Source: Dellaglioa kimchii (GTDB lineage Bacteria; Bacillota; Bacilli; Lactobacillales; Lactobacillaceae). Taken from it: a stretch of 64,000 nucleotides of DNA. The notes beneath the pieces are model-generated. The model searched no databases, was not told the origin of the DNA, and saw only the letters and a program-made list of their open reading frames with translations. The translations under genes were made by a program, and so were the position numbers. The stretch is from contig NZ_CP170736.1 of the NCBI RefSeq assembly GCF_046115505.1, forward strand, positions 62,001 to 126,000, read 5' to 3'. Positions 35,645 to 45,298 of the stretch are shown here, in pieces (the first letter of the stretch is position 1; each line of letters opens with the position of its first letter).

Positions 35645-37372
35645 TTGACTTGGGAAGATAATTATTTAACTTGGTTAAATGAAGAAACACTAGACGCAAC
35701 ATTAAAAAATCAGATTGTTTCGCTTAAAAATAATCAAGAAGATTTAAAAGAATCTTTTTACCAACCAATGGAATTTGGAACTGCTGGTATGCGTGGCTTG
35801 ATGGGACCTGGTATTAACCGGATGAACATCTACACGATTCGTCAAGCAACTGAAGGATTAGCTCGTTTTATGGATACGTTAGATGATGCAACTAAAATGC
35901 GCGGCGTCGCAATTAGTTATGATTCACGTTACCAATCACAAGAATTTGCGATGGAATCAGCTAAAGTTTTAGGCGCACATGGTATTCCAAGCTTTGTTTT
36001 TGAAAGTTTACGTCCAACACCAGAATTATCGTTTGTAGTCCGACATTTAGCTACTTACGCCGGAATTATGATAACGGCTAGCCATAATCCTAAACAATAT
36101 AATGGCTATAAAATTTATGGTGAAGATGGTGGTCAAATGCCACCTAAAGAATCAGATATGATTACTGGTTTTGTTCGCGAAGCTGATGATTTATTTGCCA
36201 TTAAAGTAGGGGATGAAGCAGCATTAAAAGCTGATAAAACACTCCAAATTATTGGTGAAGAAGTTGACGCTGCGTATCTTGCTGAAGTTAAAAAAGTGAC
36301 AATTAACCAAAAATTAGTTGATGAAGTTGGTGCTTCAATGAAGCTTGTTTTCACACCACTTCATGGAACAGGTAAAATGTTGGGCGAACGTGCTTTGAAA
36401 CAAGCTGGATTTGAACAATTTAAGATTGTGCCTGAACAAGCTGAAGGTGATCCTGAATTTCCAACAATCAAGTTACCTAACCCAGAAGACGCACCAGCAT
36501 TTGATTTAGCTATCAAATGGGGTCGCCGTGAACATGCTGATTTATTAATCGCTGTTGATCCAGATGCTGATCGTATGGGTGTCGCTGTACGTCAAACTGA
36601 TGGTGAATATAAATTATTAACAGGTAATCAAATTGCTGCTCTAATGTTCAATTATATTTTAACTGCTAGCGAAGAAGCAGGAACTTTACCTGCTAATGCC
36701 GTTGGCGTTAAATCAATTGTATCAAGTGAACTTGCAACTAAGATTGCTGAAGCACATCATGCTAAAATGATTAATGTCTTAACAGGATTCAAATTTATTG
36801 CCGAACAAATTCAAAACTATGAAGAAACAAATGAACATACCTTTATGTTTGGTTTTGAAGAAAGTTATGGTTACTTAATTCGTCCTTTCGTTCGTGATAA
36901 AGATGCTATCCAAGCATTAGTAATGTTGTCTGAAGTAGCTGCTTACTACAAACAATTTGATAAAACTTTATCAGATGGATTAGATGATTTATTTAAAGAA
37001 TATGGTTATTACGCTGAAAATACTAAAGCATTAACGTTTGAAGGTATTGAAGGTGTTCAAAAAATCAAAGATTTAATGACAATCTTCCGTGATGACGCAC
37101 CTAAAGATTTTGCTGGCTATAAAGTCGCTAAATTAGAAGATTTCACGACAGGTATGGCGCAATTAGCTGATGGATCATCTGAAGAAATCGGATTACCAAC
37201 TGCAAATGCGTTGAAATATATCTTAGAAGATGGTTCTTGGATTGCAATTCGTCCTTCAGGAACTGAACCAAAAATTAAATTCTACGTGGGAACTCAAGCT
37301 GAAACTGATGAAAAGGCTCAAGCTAAGTGTCTTGCATTTGAAGAAGCAATTATGGCAATCGTCAACGCCTAG
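35645..37372 (+). CDS. pgm: Phosphoglucomutase (alpha-D-phosphohexomutase family)
   Basis: Interconverts glucose-6- and glucose-1-phosphate. The 575-residue protein has the phosphoserine loop ITASHNPKQYNGYK (~147), the metal loop DPDADRMG (~307), sugar loop FGFEESYGYL (~400) and phosphate loop RPSGTEPKIKFY (~540). The TTG at 35645 gives the family-like start TWEDNYLTWL and follows GGGAGTGAT; the upstream ATG at 35627 would place that site inside the gene. It supplies GalU. Confidence 0.94.
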   Translation: MTWEDNYLTWLNEETLDATLKNQIVSLKNNQEDLKESFYQPMEFGTAGMRGLMGPGINRMNIYTIRQATEGLARFMDTLDDATKMRGVAISYDSRYQSQEFAMESAKVLGAHGIPSFVFESLRPTPELSFVVRHLATYAGIMITASHNPKQYNGYKIYGEDGGQMPPKESDMITGFVREADDLFAIKVGDEAALKADKTLQIIGEEVDAAYLAEVKKVTINQKLVDEVGASMKLVFTPLHGTGKMLGERALKQAGFEQFKIVPEQAEGDPEFPTIKLPNPEDAPAFDLAIKWGRREHADLLIAVDPDADRMGVAVRQTDGEYKLLTGNQIAALMFNYILTASEEAGTLPANAVGVKSIVSSELATKIAEAHHAKMINVLTGFKFIAEQIQNYEETNEHTFMFGFEESYGYLIRPFVRDKDAIQALVMLSEVAAYYKQFDKTLSDGLDDLFKEYGYYAENTKALTFEGIEGVQKIKDLMTIFRDDAPKDFAGYKVAKLEDFTTGMAQLADGSSEEIGLPTANALKYILEDGSWIAIRPSGTEPKIKFYVGTQAETDEKAQAKCLAFEEAIMAIVNA

Positions 37373-37374
37373 CT

Positions 37375-37415
37375 AAAAAAGTAGTGCTAAATGTAAATTT
37401 AGCACTACTTTTTTG
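37375..37415. terminator. Bidirectional terminator between pgm and the membrane-protein gene
   Basis: Perfect stem AAAAAAGTAGTGCTAAAT / ATTTAGCACTACTTTTTT with GTA(A) loop. The minus-strand stop codon (37405-37407) lies in the stem. Confidence 0.92.
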
Positions 37416-38379
37416 ATTTTAAAGGAAGTATAAAATTTCTGAATAGTAAAATAGTATCTGCATATGAGCGCATTAGTTTGAGATTTTTGTTATTTTTCTT
37501 TTTAAAGAGGTGATAAAGGCAGGCAATTCCAAGGAAGTAGCTGGAAGCGATTAGGGCCGATAGGGGTAGACCGCTAAAAACAGCTGGTGGAACAATCATT
37601 GCAAGCAATGGAAAAGCATATGCGGCTGGAATTTTAACTTTTAAAAGATGGAGTACACCAAAAACAAGAGGTAGCGTAATCAACGCGACAACGACATTGG
37701 AATCAATCACCGTGCAAGCGAGAACGCCAATCAAAGCTGAAAGTGTCAAAGCAGCAATTTGTTTGAGCGCCATTTCAGCTGAATACATCGGTTTTTGTAG
37801 CGTTTCGAAAAAAACGACAAAAACTGGTGGAATAGCAGCCATCAAAGGCTTTCCAGCAAGTGTCACGATGGCAACCCAGATAAGCGAAGAAACAAGGAAT
37901 AAAAGCATAGCTCGATAGTTAAGCTTGGTTTTTTTAGCGTAGTTTTGATCGAGTTTACGGCCTTTAACAACAATCATCTCGATGAAAGCGAAAACGACGA
38001 TGGCAATGATGAATGAATATTTGGACGCATTAACGATGATTGGCAAGAGACCTGTAGCCAATGAAGGCGCCAGTGCTGAACGGGTTACCACTAATAGAAA
38101 GACCATGATGGCGATCATTAGGCAGATTTTAATTGTGTAAGAAATCTCAAGTAAATTGATACCAAAACCGATAATAGCGGTGACAGAAGGCAACAAAAAA
38201 AGATTAAACGAACGATCTAACCAATTGGCTTCGTGATAAATCCACAGTCCAACTGTTAACGCGGCGATTTCAGGTAAAATAATTTCTGAATCGTGTAAAA
38301 GTGACGCGGCTTGTACCATGATTAAAATCAAGATAAAACCGGTTAAGTATTCAACGATTTTGTTGGCTAAAAACTTCAA
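37405..38379 (-). CDS. Polytopic membrane protein of unknown function
   Basis: The 324-residue protein has roughly eight to ten hydrophobic segments and a basic tail (FKKKNNKNLKLMRSYAD). No transport or enzyme signature is recognised. The TTG at 38379 lies 8 bases after a perfect AAGGAGG on the minus strand and gives KFLANKIVEYLTGFI; the longer frame back to 38481 would contain the binding site. Transcribed alone, convergent with pgm. Confidence 0.78.
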   Translation of the reverse strand: MKFLANKIVEYLTGFILILIMVQAASLLHDSEIILPEIAALTVGLWIYHEANWLDRSFNLFLLPSVTAIIGFGINLLEISYTIKICLMIAIMVFLLVVTRSALAPSLATGLLPIIVNASKYSFIIAIVVFAFIEMIVVKGRKLDQNYAKKTKLNYRAMLLFLVSSLIWVAIVTLAGKPLMAAIPPVFVVFFETLQKPMYSAEMALKQIAALTLSALIGVLACTVIDSNVVVALITLPLVFGVLHLLKVKIPAAYAFPLLAMIVPPAVFSGLPLSALIASSYFLGIACLYHLFKKKNNKNLKLMRSYADTILLFRNFILPLKSKK

Positions 38380-38520
38380 AAAAATGTCCTCCTTAAATAT
38401 AAAGCATGAAAACAAGCATAACATAAAAAAGTATGGTAAAGTTGCGCGACGTGTTTCAAATGATGTATCAAGCGTTTGCAATGTGAATCAGTTTATTTTT
38501 TTGTTAAAAGTTGATGATAC

Positions 38521-38550
38521 TTGAATTAACTTTTCCATATGTGGTAAGAT
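38521..38550 (+). promoter_or_regulatory. Promoter of the YfbR-like gene
   Basis: TTGAAT (38521-38526), 18-bp spacer, TAAGAT (38545-38550). Confidence 0.55.
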
Positions 38551-38590
38551 TGTAAAAATTTATATAAAAAATGAGAGGGAGCTGTTAATT

Positions 38591-39223
38591 ATGGGAATGC
38601 ATCAATACCTACAAAGTTTAAGTAATTTAGAAACGTTAAAACGAGCACCAGGATATTTTAAATATGAAGATCATTCGGTAGCGGAACATTCATTCAAAGT
38701 AACAGAAGCTGCTCAATTTTTAGGTGATGTTGAAGAAAATGCAGGAAATACGATTGATTGGCGCATGTTGTATGAAAAAGCGTTGAATCATGATTATACA
38801 GAACGATTCATTGGTGATATTAAAACACCCGTTAAATATGCAACAACAACGCTAAGAGAAATGTTAGCAAATGTTGAGGAATCATTATCTGAGAATTTTA
38901 TTGTGAACGAAATTCCAGAAGAATTCCAAGATGCCTATCGTCGTAGATTATCAGAAGGTAAGGATGATACTTTAGAAGGTAAAATCTTGTCTGTAGCTGA
39001 TAAATTAGATTTATTATATGAATCATTTGGCGAAATTCAAAAGGGTAATCCTGAATCAGTTTATACTGAAATTTATCAAGAAAGCTTAAAAACGATTCTT
39101 GAATTTTCAGATTTAGCGAGCGTTCAGTATATCCTACAAGAAATTCTTCCAGAATTATTAACGGAAGATTTCACGGATAAAGATAAAATTAAAAAAATAA
39201 CCTTGGATATTATTAAGAAATAG
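38591..39223 (+). CDS. HD-domain hydrolase, YfbR-like 5'-deoxynucleotidase
   Basis: The 210-residue protein has the metal-binding HD pattern: His in EDHSVAEHSFKV (~30-41), HD pair in ALNHDYTERFIGD (~68-80) and a later Asp in LSVADKLDLLYES (~140). YfbR-type proteins dephosphorylate deoxynucleoside monophosphates. Substrate is inferred from family. AGAGGGAGC precedes the ATG. Confidence 0.83.
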   Translation: MGMHQYLQSLSNLETLKRAPGYFKYEDHSVAEHSFKVTEAAQFLGDVEENAGNTIDWRMLYEKALNHDYTERFIGDIKTPVKYATTTLREMLANVEESLSENFIVNEIPEEFQDAYRRRLSEGKDDTLEGKILSVADKLDLLYESFGEIQKGNPESVYTEIYQESLKTILEFSDLASVQYILQEILPELLTEDFTDKDKIKKITLDIIKK

Positions 39224-39237
39224 AGTACACATAGGTT

Positions 39238-39286
39238 AAGGATTGCGTTGTATGCTAGAATAATGCATACAAGGTAGTCCTTTTTT
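39238..39286 (+). terminator. Terminator after YfbR-like gene
   Basis: An 18-bp stem with one mismatch from AAGGATTGCG to its partner ending GTAGTCCTT, then six Ts. Confidence 0.85.
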
Positions 39287-39309
39287 GCTTAAAGAATAGG
39301 GAGAAATTA

Positions 39310-40173
39310 ATGAAAACGGCAATTGTAACAGATAGTGCGTCATATATTGATCCAAAAGTAGCCAAAGATAAAAATATTATTGTGGTACCAATTACGGTTA
39401 TTTTTGGGCAACAGACTTATTTAGAAGATGTGGAGATCTCTGCTTCAGAATTTTATCAAAGAATGAAAGACACGGATAAGTTACCCACAACGTCACAAGT
39501 TACAATGGGACAAATGCAAAGTGTCTTCGATAAATTAATTGAAGAGGGATTTGATGAAGTAATTTCAATTCATCTATCAACAGGTATCACAAGTTTTGTG
39601 GATAATTTACGTGCTTATTCAAAAACTGTGGAAGGAATTACGGTATATCCGATTGATTCTAAAGCAGCAAGTTCAGCAGAAGCCTTTCTTGTATTAAAAG
39701 CTGCTCAATTAGTGGCTCAAGGTGAGCATGCAGGCACGATTGTACCCAAAATAGAAGCAATGCGTGAAACGGTGGGTATTTTCTTTGTTGTGGATAACTT
39801 GAGCCATTTACTTAGAACGGGCCGTATGACGAATGGGGCTGCGTTTGTGGGTAACCTATTACAAATCAAACCAATTCTGACATTTAATCATGAAGGTCAA
39901 ATTATCCCTTTAACTAAGGAACGAACAAAGAAGCGTGCTTTTCAACGAGTAATGGCAGATTTTTCTGACGCGATTAAATCAGTTGATTATCCAATTCGAG
40001 TAAGCATCGTTGATGCGAATAATCCTGAAGAGAGTACAAAATGGGTCTCATTTATTAAAACCAACTATCCTAATATTCCAGTTGAGGTTAGTCATATTGG
40101 GCCTGTTATTGGCGTCCATACTGGAGAAAAAACAATGGGTCTTATTTGGGGCCGTGATTATTTAGTTGATTAA
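39310..40173 (+). CDS. DegV family fatty-acid-binding protein (FakB-like)
   Basis: The 287-residue protein has IVTDSASYID at the N-terminus, TSQVTMGQM, HLSTGITS near 95, a central IDSKAASSAEAF, and C-terminal HIGPVIGVHTGEKTMGL. DegV/FakB proteins bind a fatty acid for phosphorylation by FakA, feeding exogenous fatty acids into phospholipids. No complete FakA is in the window, though a FakA-C-like fragment gene is at 49.8 kb. Confidence 0.9.
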   Translation: MKTAIVTDSASYIDPKVAKDKNIIVVPITVIFGQQTYLEDVEISASEFYQRMKDTDKLPTTSQVTMGQMQSVFDKLIEEGFDEVISIHLSTGITSFVDNLRAYSKTVEGITVYPIDSKAASSAEAFLVLKAAQLVAQGEHAGTIVPKIEAMRETVGIFFVVDNLSHLLRTGRMTNGAAFVGNLLQIKPILTFNHEGQIIPLTKERTKKRAFQRVMADFSDAIKSVDYPIRVSIVDANNPEESTKWVSFIKTNYPNIPVEVSHIGPVIGVHTGEKTMGLIWGRDYLVD

Positions 40174-40204
40174 GTTATTCTGAAAAAATAAGTGAGATAA
40201 CGTG

Positions 40205-40218
40205 CGAAAGTATGTTCG
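40205..40218 (+). promoter_or_regulatory. LexA/DinR-like SOS box upstream of uvrBA
   Basis: CGAAAGTATGTTCG resembles the Gram-positive SOS box CGAAC-N4-GTTCG with one mismatch. It lies just upstream of TATAAT (40228-40233), where a bound repressor would block the promoter. SOS control of uvrBA is known in Bacillus; here it is inferred. Confidence 0.72.
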
Positions 40219-40227
40219 GTATGCTAA

Positions 40228-40233
40228 TATAAT
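40228..40233 (+). promoter_or_regulatory. -10 element of uvrBA promoter
   Basis: TATAAT, 9 bases after the SOS box; no good -35 is visible. Confidence 0.5.
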
Positions 40234-40259
40234 TAGTAGAGAATAATCATTTTTAAATG

Positions 40260-40290
40260 AGCCTGGGTAGGTTATTCCAGGCTTTTTTTA
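40260..40290 (+). terminator. Terminator-like hairpin in the uvrB leader
   Basis: AGCCTGG / CCAGGCT followed by seven Ts, located between the uvrB promoter and start codon. It may end degV read-through or act as an attenuator. Confidence 0.65.
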
Positions 40291-40323
40291 ATTTCTAAAA
40301 ATGATTGAATTGGAGGGGTTAAC

Positions 40324-42327
40324 TTGATTGATAGACATGATGATGGCGTTTTTGACTTAGTTTCAAAGTACGAACCAACTGGAGACCAACCGAATGCGAT
40401 TAAAACTTTAGTTGATGGATTAAATGATGGTAAAAAAGAACAAGTATTACTGGGTGCAACGGGAACGGGTAAGACGTTTACCATTTCAAATGTGATTAAA
40501 GAAGTTAATCGTCCCACATTAGTCCTTGCGCATAATAAAACATTGGCTGGACAATTATATGGTGAATTAAAAGAATTCTTCCCGAATAATGCGGTGGAAT
40601 ATTTTGTGAGTTATTATGATTACTACCAACCAGAAGCTTACGTTCCTTCAAGTGATACGTATATTGAAAAAGATTCTAGTATTAACGATGAAATTGATAA
40701 ATTACGACATTCTGCAACAAGTTCATTGCTAGAACGTAATGATGTGATTGTTGTTGCATCTGTTTCAAGTATCTTTGGATTAGGTGATCCAACAGAATAT
40801 CGTGATCATGTTATTTCATTACGTACTGGAATGACAATGGAACGTGATGATTTACTTAGAAAATTAGTCGATATACAATTCGAACGAAATGATATTGATT
40901 TTCAACGTGGTCGGTTTAGAGTTCATGGAGATATTGTGGAAATTTTCCCAGCATCTCGTGATCAAAAAGCTGTTCGTATTGAATTTTTTGGCGATGAAAT
41001 TGATCGTATTCGTGAAGTTGATTCATTAACAGGTGAAGTTATGGGTGAACTTGAGCACATGGCTATTTTCCCCGCAACGCATTTCATGACGAATGATGAT
41101 GTGATGGATCATGCCATTGAAGGTATTGAAGTTGAACTGGCTGATCGATTAAAAGAATTAAAAAATGAAGATAAATTATTAGAGGCCCAACGTATAGATC
41201 AACGAACTACTTATGATTTGGAAATGTTACGTGAAATGGGATATACATCCGGAATTGAAAACTATTCCCGCCACATGGATGGACGTAAACCAGGCGAACC
41301 GCCTTATACATTAATTGATTTCTTTCCCAAAGATTTCTTAATTGTAGTTGATGAATCTCATGTAACCATGCCTCAAATACGAGGGATGTATAATGGTGAT
41401 CGCGCTCGTAAACAAATGTTAGTTGATTATGGATTCCGTTTACCTAGTGCGCTAGATAACCGACCATTAACGATTGCTGAATTTGAAGGGCACGTTAACC
41501 AAGTCATTTATATGTCTGCAACACCAGGACCTTACGAAATGGAACGGACGTCAGATGTTGTTCAACAAATTATTCGACCAACCGGATTACTAGATCCGAT
41601 TATTGAAGTTCGTCCAATTATGGGCCAAATTGATGATTTAGTTGGTGAAATTAATTTACGTATTGAACGCAATGAACGTGTCTTTGTCACAACATTAACC
41701 AAGAAAATGTCAGAAGATTTAACTGATTATTTGAAAGAGTTGGGGATGAAGGTTGCGTACTTGCATAGTGATATTAAAACGATGGAACGAACAAAAATTA
41801 TTCGCGATTTACGTTTAGGCACATATGATGTTTTAATTGGAATTAACTTATTACGTGAAGGTATTGATGTTCCTGAAGTGTCATTAGTGACAATTTTAGA
41901 TGCCGATAAAGAAGGTTTCTTACGTAGTGAACGTTCTTTAGTGCAAACAATTGGTCGTGCAGCTCGTAACGAAAACGGACGAGTGATTATGTACGCTGAT
42001 AAAGTGACGGATTCAATGAAGGGCGCGATTGAAGAAACGCAACGCCGCCGCGATGTTCAAATGGCATACAATGAGGAACATCATATTACGCCAACTACGA
42101 TTAAAAAAGCCATTCGTGAGTTAATTACGCCAACAAAAATTGAAGATAATTCAGGAACTGTTAAAACCTTTACCGAAACTGAATTTTTGGATATGGATAA
42201 AAAGGAACAACAAGATATGGTTGATCGCCTAGAAGGACAAATGAAAGAAGCAGCTAAGAAATTAGATTTCGAAACAGCTGCATCATTGCGTGATACGGTA
42301 TTGGAATTAAAAACACAAATGTTATAA
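40324..42327 (+). CDS. uvrB: Excinuclease ABC subunit B
   Basis: UvrB is the DNA-damage verification helicase of nucleotide excision repair. The 667-residue protein has Walker A GATGTGKTFT (~40), the beta-hairpin YYDYYQPEAYVP (~94), DEXH-type VVDESHV, helicase motifs VYMSATP-like (QVIYMSATPGP) and QTIGRAARN, and a C-terminal UVR domain for UvrC/UvrA contact. TTG start after GGAGGGG. uvrA follows after 15 bases. Confidence 0.97.
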   Translation: MIDRHDDGVFDLVSKYEPTGDQPNAIKTLVDGLNDGKKEQVLLGATGTGKTFTISNVIKEVNRPTLVLAHNKTLAGQLYGELKEFFPNNAVEYFVSYYDYYQPEAYVPSSDTYIEKDSSINDEIDKLRHSATSSLLERNDVIVVASVSSIFGLGDPTEYRDHVISLRTGMTMERDDLLRKLVDIQFERNDIDFQRGRFRVHGDIVEIFPASRDQKAVRIEFFGDEIDRIREVDSLTGEVMGELEHMAIFPATHFMTNDDVMDHAIEGIEVELADRLKELKNEDKLLEAQRIDQRTTYDLEMLREMGYTSGIENYSRHMDGRKPGEPPYTLIDFFPKDFLIVVDESHVTMPQIRGMYNGDRARKQMLVDYGFRLPSALDNRPLTIAEFEGHVNQVIYMSATPGPYEMERTSDVVQQIIRPTGLLDPIIEVRPIMGQIDDLVGEINLRIERNERVFVTTLTKKMSEDLTDYLKELGMKVAYLHSDIKTMERTKIIRDLRLGTYDVLIGINLLREGIDVPEVSLVTILDADKEGFLRSERSLVQTIGRAARNENGRVIMYADKVTDSMKGAIEETQRRRDVQMAYNEEHHITPTTIKKAIRELITPTKIEDNSGTVKTFTETEFLDMDKKEQQDMVDRLEGQMKEAAKKLDFETAASLRDTVLELKTQML

Positions 42328-42342
42328 ATAGGGGGATATTTC

Positions 42343-45198
42343 TTGAAAAATGATAAAATTGTGATCCATGGTGCGCGTGCGCATAATTTAAAAAATGTGG
42401 ATGTCACTATCCCAAGAGATAAATTAGTTGTGATTACGGGACTTTCAGGATCAGGGAAAAGCTCATTAGCTTTTGATACACTGTATGCTGAAGGACAACG
42501 TCGCTATGTTGAAAGTTTATCAGCATATGCACGTCAATTTTTAGGGCAGATGGATAAGCCAGATGTTGACTCGATTGATGGGTTATCACCTGCTATTTCG
42601 ATTGACCAAAAAACAACCTCAAAAAACCCACGATCAACAGTTGGGACAGTAACTGAAATTAATGATTATTTAAGATTATTATGGGCTAGAGTCGGACATC
42701 CAATTTGTCCAAATGATGGTCATGAAATCACGAGTCAATCCGTTGAACAGATGGTTGACCGTGTTTTAGAGTTAAAAGAGCGTACAAAACTTCAAATTTT
42801 ATCACCAATTATTCGTAACAAAAAAGGACAACATAAAAAGATATTTGAAACGATCAAACGAGAAGGATTTGTCCGCGTTCGAGTTGATGGCGAGCTGCAT
42901 GATATTGATGAAGAGTTTGATCTTGAAAAAAAGGTTAAACACTCAATTGACATTGTGATTGATCGAATTGTTGTCAAAGAGGGCATTCGTTCACGTTTAT
43001 TTGATTCATTTGAAGCAGCCTTACGCCTATCTTCTGGTTACGCTACTGCAGATATTCTTGATGGTGATACAGATGGTGCAACAATTCAATTTTCTGAACA
43101 TTATGCATGTCCTATTTGTGGATTTACAGTGGGAGAATTAGAACCACGTTTGTTTTCATTTAATGCACCATTTGGCGCTTGTGAAACTTGTGATGGTTTA
43201 GGAATGAAGTTAGAAGTCGATGAAGATTTAGTTGTTCCAGACCCAACTAAAACATTAGCAGAAGGGGCAATTGAGCCATGGAATCCTATTAGCTCGCAAT
43301 ATTATCCATCAATGTTAGCTCAAGCTGCAGAAGCTTTTGGAATTCCAATGGATGTGCCGTTTGAAAAGTTAACAGATGAACAACGTGATATTGTTTTGAA
43401 TGGCGCTGGGACACGTGAATTTCATTTCCATTACGCTAATGATTTTGGTGGCGTTCGTGATGTAGATGCACTATTTGAAGGGGTTATTACAAATATTAGT
43501 CGTCGTCATACGGAGACTAATAGTGACTTTACGCGTGAACAAATGCGTAAATATATGACCAGCTTAACGTGTCAAACATGTCACGGTTACCGTTTGAATC
43601 GTAAGGCATTAGCTGTTCAAATTAATGGTCAACATATTGGTAAAATTTCCGCACTTTCAATTGGTGACGGCTTACCTTTCTTTGATAACGTTAACTTGTC
43701 AGAAAAAGAATCAATTATTGCTGAACCTATTTTGAAAGAAATTCGTGACCGCTTAACATTCTTACAAAATGTTGGCTTAAATTATCTGACATTATCACGT
43801 TCTGCAGGAACACTTTCAGGTGGAGAAGCACAACGAATTCGACTAGCCACGCAAATTGGCTCTAATTTATCGGGTGTTTTATACATTTTAGATGAACCTT
43901 CAATTGGGTTGCATCAACGAGATAATGATCGCTTAATTGAATCACTTAAGAAAATGCGTGATTTGGGTAATACTTTAATTGTGGTTGAACATGATGAAGA
44001 TACCATGATGGCTGCTGATTATTTAATTGATGTTGGTCCTGGTGCTGGTGAATTAGGTGGTGAAATTGTTGCTGCTGGAACACCCACACAAGTTAAAAAG
44101 AGTCGCAAATCATTAACTGGACAATATTTATCAGGAAAGAAATTTATATCATTACCTGATGAACGACGTGCTGGTAATGGTAAGAAGATTCGAATTACCG
44201 GCGCAAAAGAGAATAACTTAAAAAATGTGACGGTTGATTTTCCTTTAGGTAAATTCATTTCAGTTACAGGGGTCTCTGGTTCCGGTAAATCAACTTTAGT
44301 GAATGGTATTTTGAAAAAGGTATTATCACAAAAGTTAAATCGAAATTCTGAAAAACCAGGTAAATATAAATCTGTTTCTGGTGTTCAAAATATTGAAAGT
44401 GTTATTAATATTGATCAAAGTCCAATTGGTCGAACACCGAGAAGTAATCCCGCAACTTATACAGGCGTCTTCGATAATATTCGTGATTTATTTGCGGAAA
44501 CTAACGAAGCTAAATTACGTGGTTATAAAAAAGGTCGTTTTAGTTTTAATGTCAAAGGTGGACGTTGCGAAGCCTGTAAAGGTGACGGGATTATTAAAAT
44601 TGAAATGAATTTCCTACCAGATGTCTATGTGCCATGTGAAATTTGTCACGGGGCACGTTATAACTCTGAAACACTTGAAGTGACTTACAAAGGTAAGACA
44701 ATCTCTGATATTTTAGATTTAAAAGTTGGCGAAGCTTTGAAATTCTTCGAACCAATTCCTAAAATCAGACGTAAACTGCAGACAATTGTTGATGTCGGCT
44801 TGGGTTACGTTTCATTAGGACAATCGGCAACGACTTTATCAGGTGGCGAAGCACAACGGATGAAGTTAGCTTCTGAATTACATCGCCAATCAAATGGTAA
44901 GAGTTTTTATATTCTTGATGAGCCAACAACTGGTTTGCATACTGATGATATTAAACGCCTACTTAGCGTTTTAAATCGTTTGGTTGATGCCGGTAACACA
45001 GTCTTGGTTATTGAACATAACTTAGATGTGATCAAAACATCTGACTATTTAATTGATTTAGGTCCAGAAGGTGGCGAAGGTGGCGGAACGATTCTTGCGA
45101 CTGGAACACCAGAAGAAATTGCTGAAGTGCCTGAAAGTTATACGGGACACTATTTAAAACCAATCTTAGAACGTGATCGTGCAAGAATGAATAAATAA
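42343..45198 (+). CDS. uvrA: Excinuclease ABC subunit A
   Basis: UvrA is the damage-sensing ABC ATPase. The 951-residue protein has two ATPase halves: Walker A GLSGSGKSS and GVSGSGKST, signatures LSGGEAQRIRLA and LSGGEAQRMKLA. Zinc modules are CPICG ... CETC and CEACKGDG ... CEICHG. TTG start follows AGGGGGAT. Operon with uvrB, closed by a terminator. Confidence 0.97.
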   Translation: MKNDKIVIHGARAHNLKNVDVTIPRDKLVVITGLSGSGKSSLAFDTLYAEGQRRYVESLSAYARQFLGQMDKPDVDSIDGLSPAISIDQKTTSKNPRSTVGTVTEINDYLRLLWARVGHPICPNDGHEITSQSVEQMVDRVLELKERTKLQILSPIIRNKKGQHKKIFETIKREGFVRVRVDGELHDIDEEFDLEKKVKHSIDIVIDRIVVKEGIRSRLFDSFEAALRLSSGYATADILDGDTDGATIQFSEHYACPICGFTVGELEPRLFSFNAPFGACETCDGLGMKLEVDEDLVVPDPTKTLAEGAIEPWNPISSQYYPSMLAQAAEAFGIPMDVPFEKLTDEQRDIVLNGAGTREFHFHYANDFGGVRDVDALFEGVITNISRRHTETNSDFTREQMRKYMTSLTCQTCHGYRLNRKALAVQINGQHIGKISALSIGDGLPFFDNVNLSEKESIIAEPILKEIRDRLTFLQNVGLNYLTLSRSAGTLSGGEAQRIRLATQIGSNLSGVLYILDEPSIGLHQRDNDRLIESLKKMRDLGNTLIVVEHDEDTMMAADYLIDVGPGAGELGGEIVAAGTPTQVKKSRKSLTGQYLSGKKFISLPDERRAGNGKKIRITGAKENNLKNVTVDFPLGKFISVTGVSGSGKSTLVNGILKKVLSQKLNRNSEKPGKYKSVSGVQNIESVINIDQSPIGRTPRSNPATYTGVFDNIRDLFAETNEAKLRGYKKGRFSFNVKGGRCEACKGDGIIKIEMNFLPDVYVPCEICHGARYNSETLEVTYKGKTISDILDLKVGEALKFFEPIPKIRRKLQTIVDVGLGYVSLGQSATTLSGGEAQRMKLASELHRQSNGKSFYILDEPTTGLHTDDIKRLLSVLNRLVDAGNTVLVIEHNLDVIKTSDYLIDLGPEGGEGGGTILATGTPEEIAEVPESYTGHYLKPILERDRARMNK

Positions 45199-45204
45199 AT
45201 TAAG

Positions 45205-45232
45205 AAGTCAGATGAAAATCTGGCTTTTTTTT
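45205..45232 (+). terminator. Terminator after uvrBA
   Basis: AAGTCAGAT / ATCTGGCTT stem with GAAA tetraloop, then T run. Confidence 0.88.
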
Positions 45233-45298
45233 ATTCCATTTTTTTAAAAAAGTGTTAACTTTAAAGAAGACATAAAATAATTGGAGGAACTGCTGACC

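Noticed and set aside
42081..42407. Minus-strand frame across the uvrB-uvrA junction
   Set aside because: It overlaps both genes' coding ends and shows no protein family pattern.
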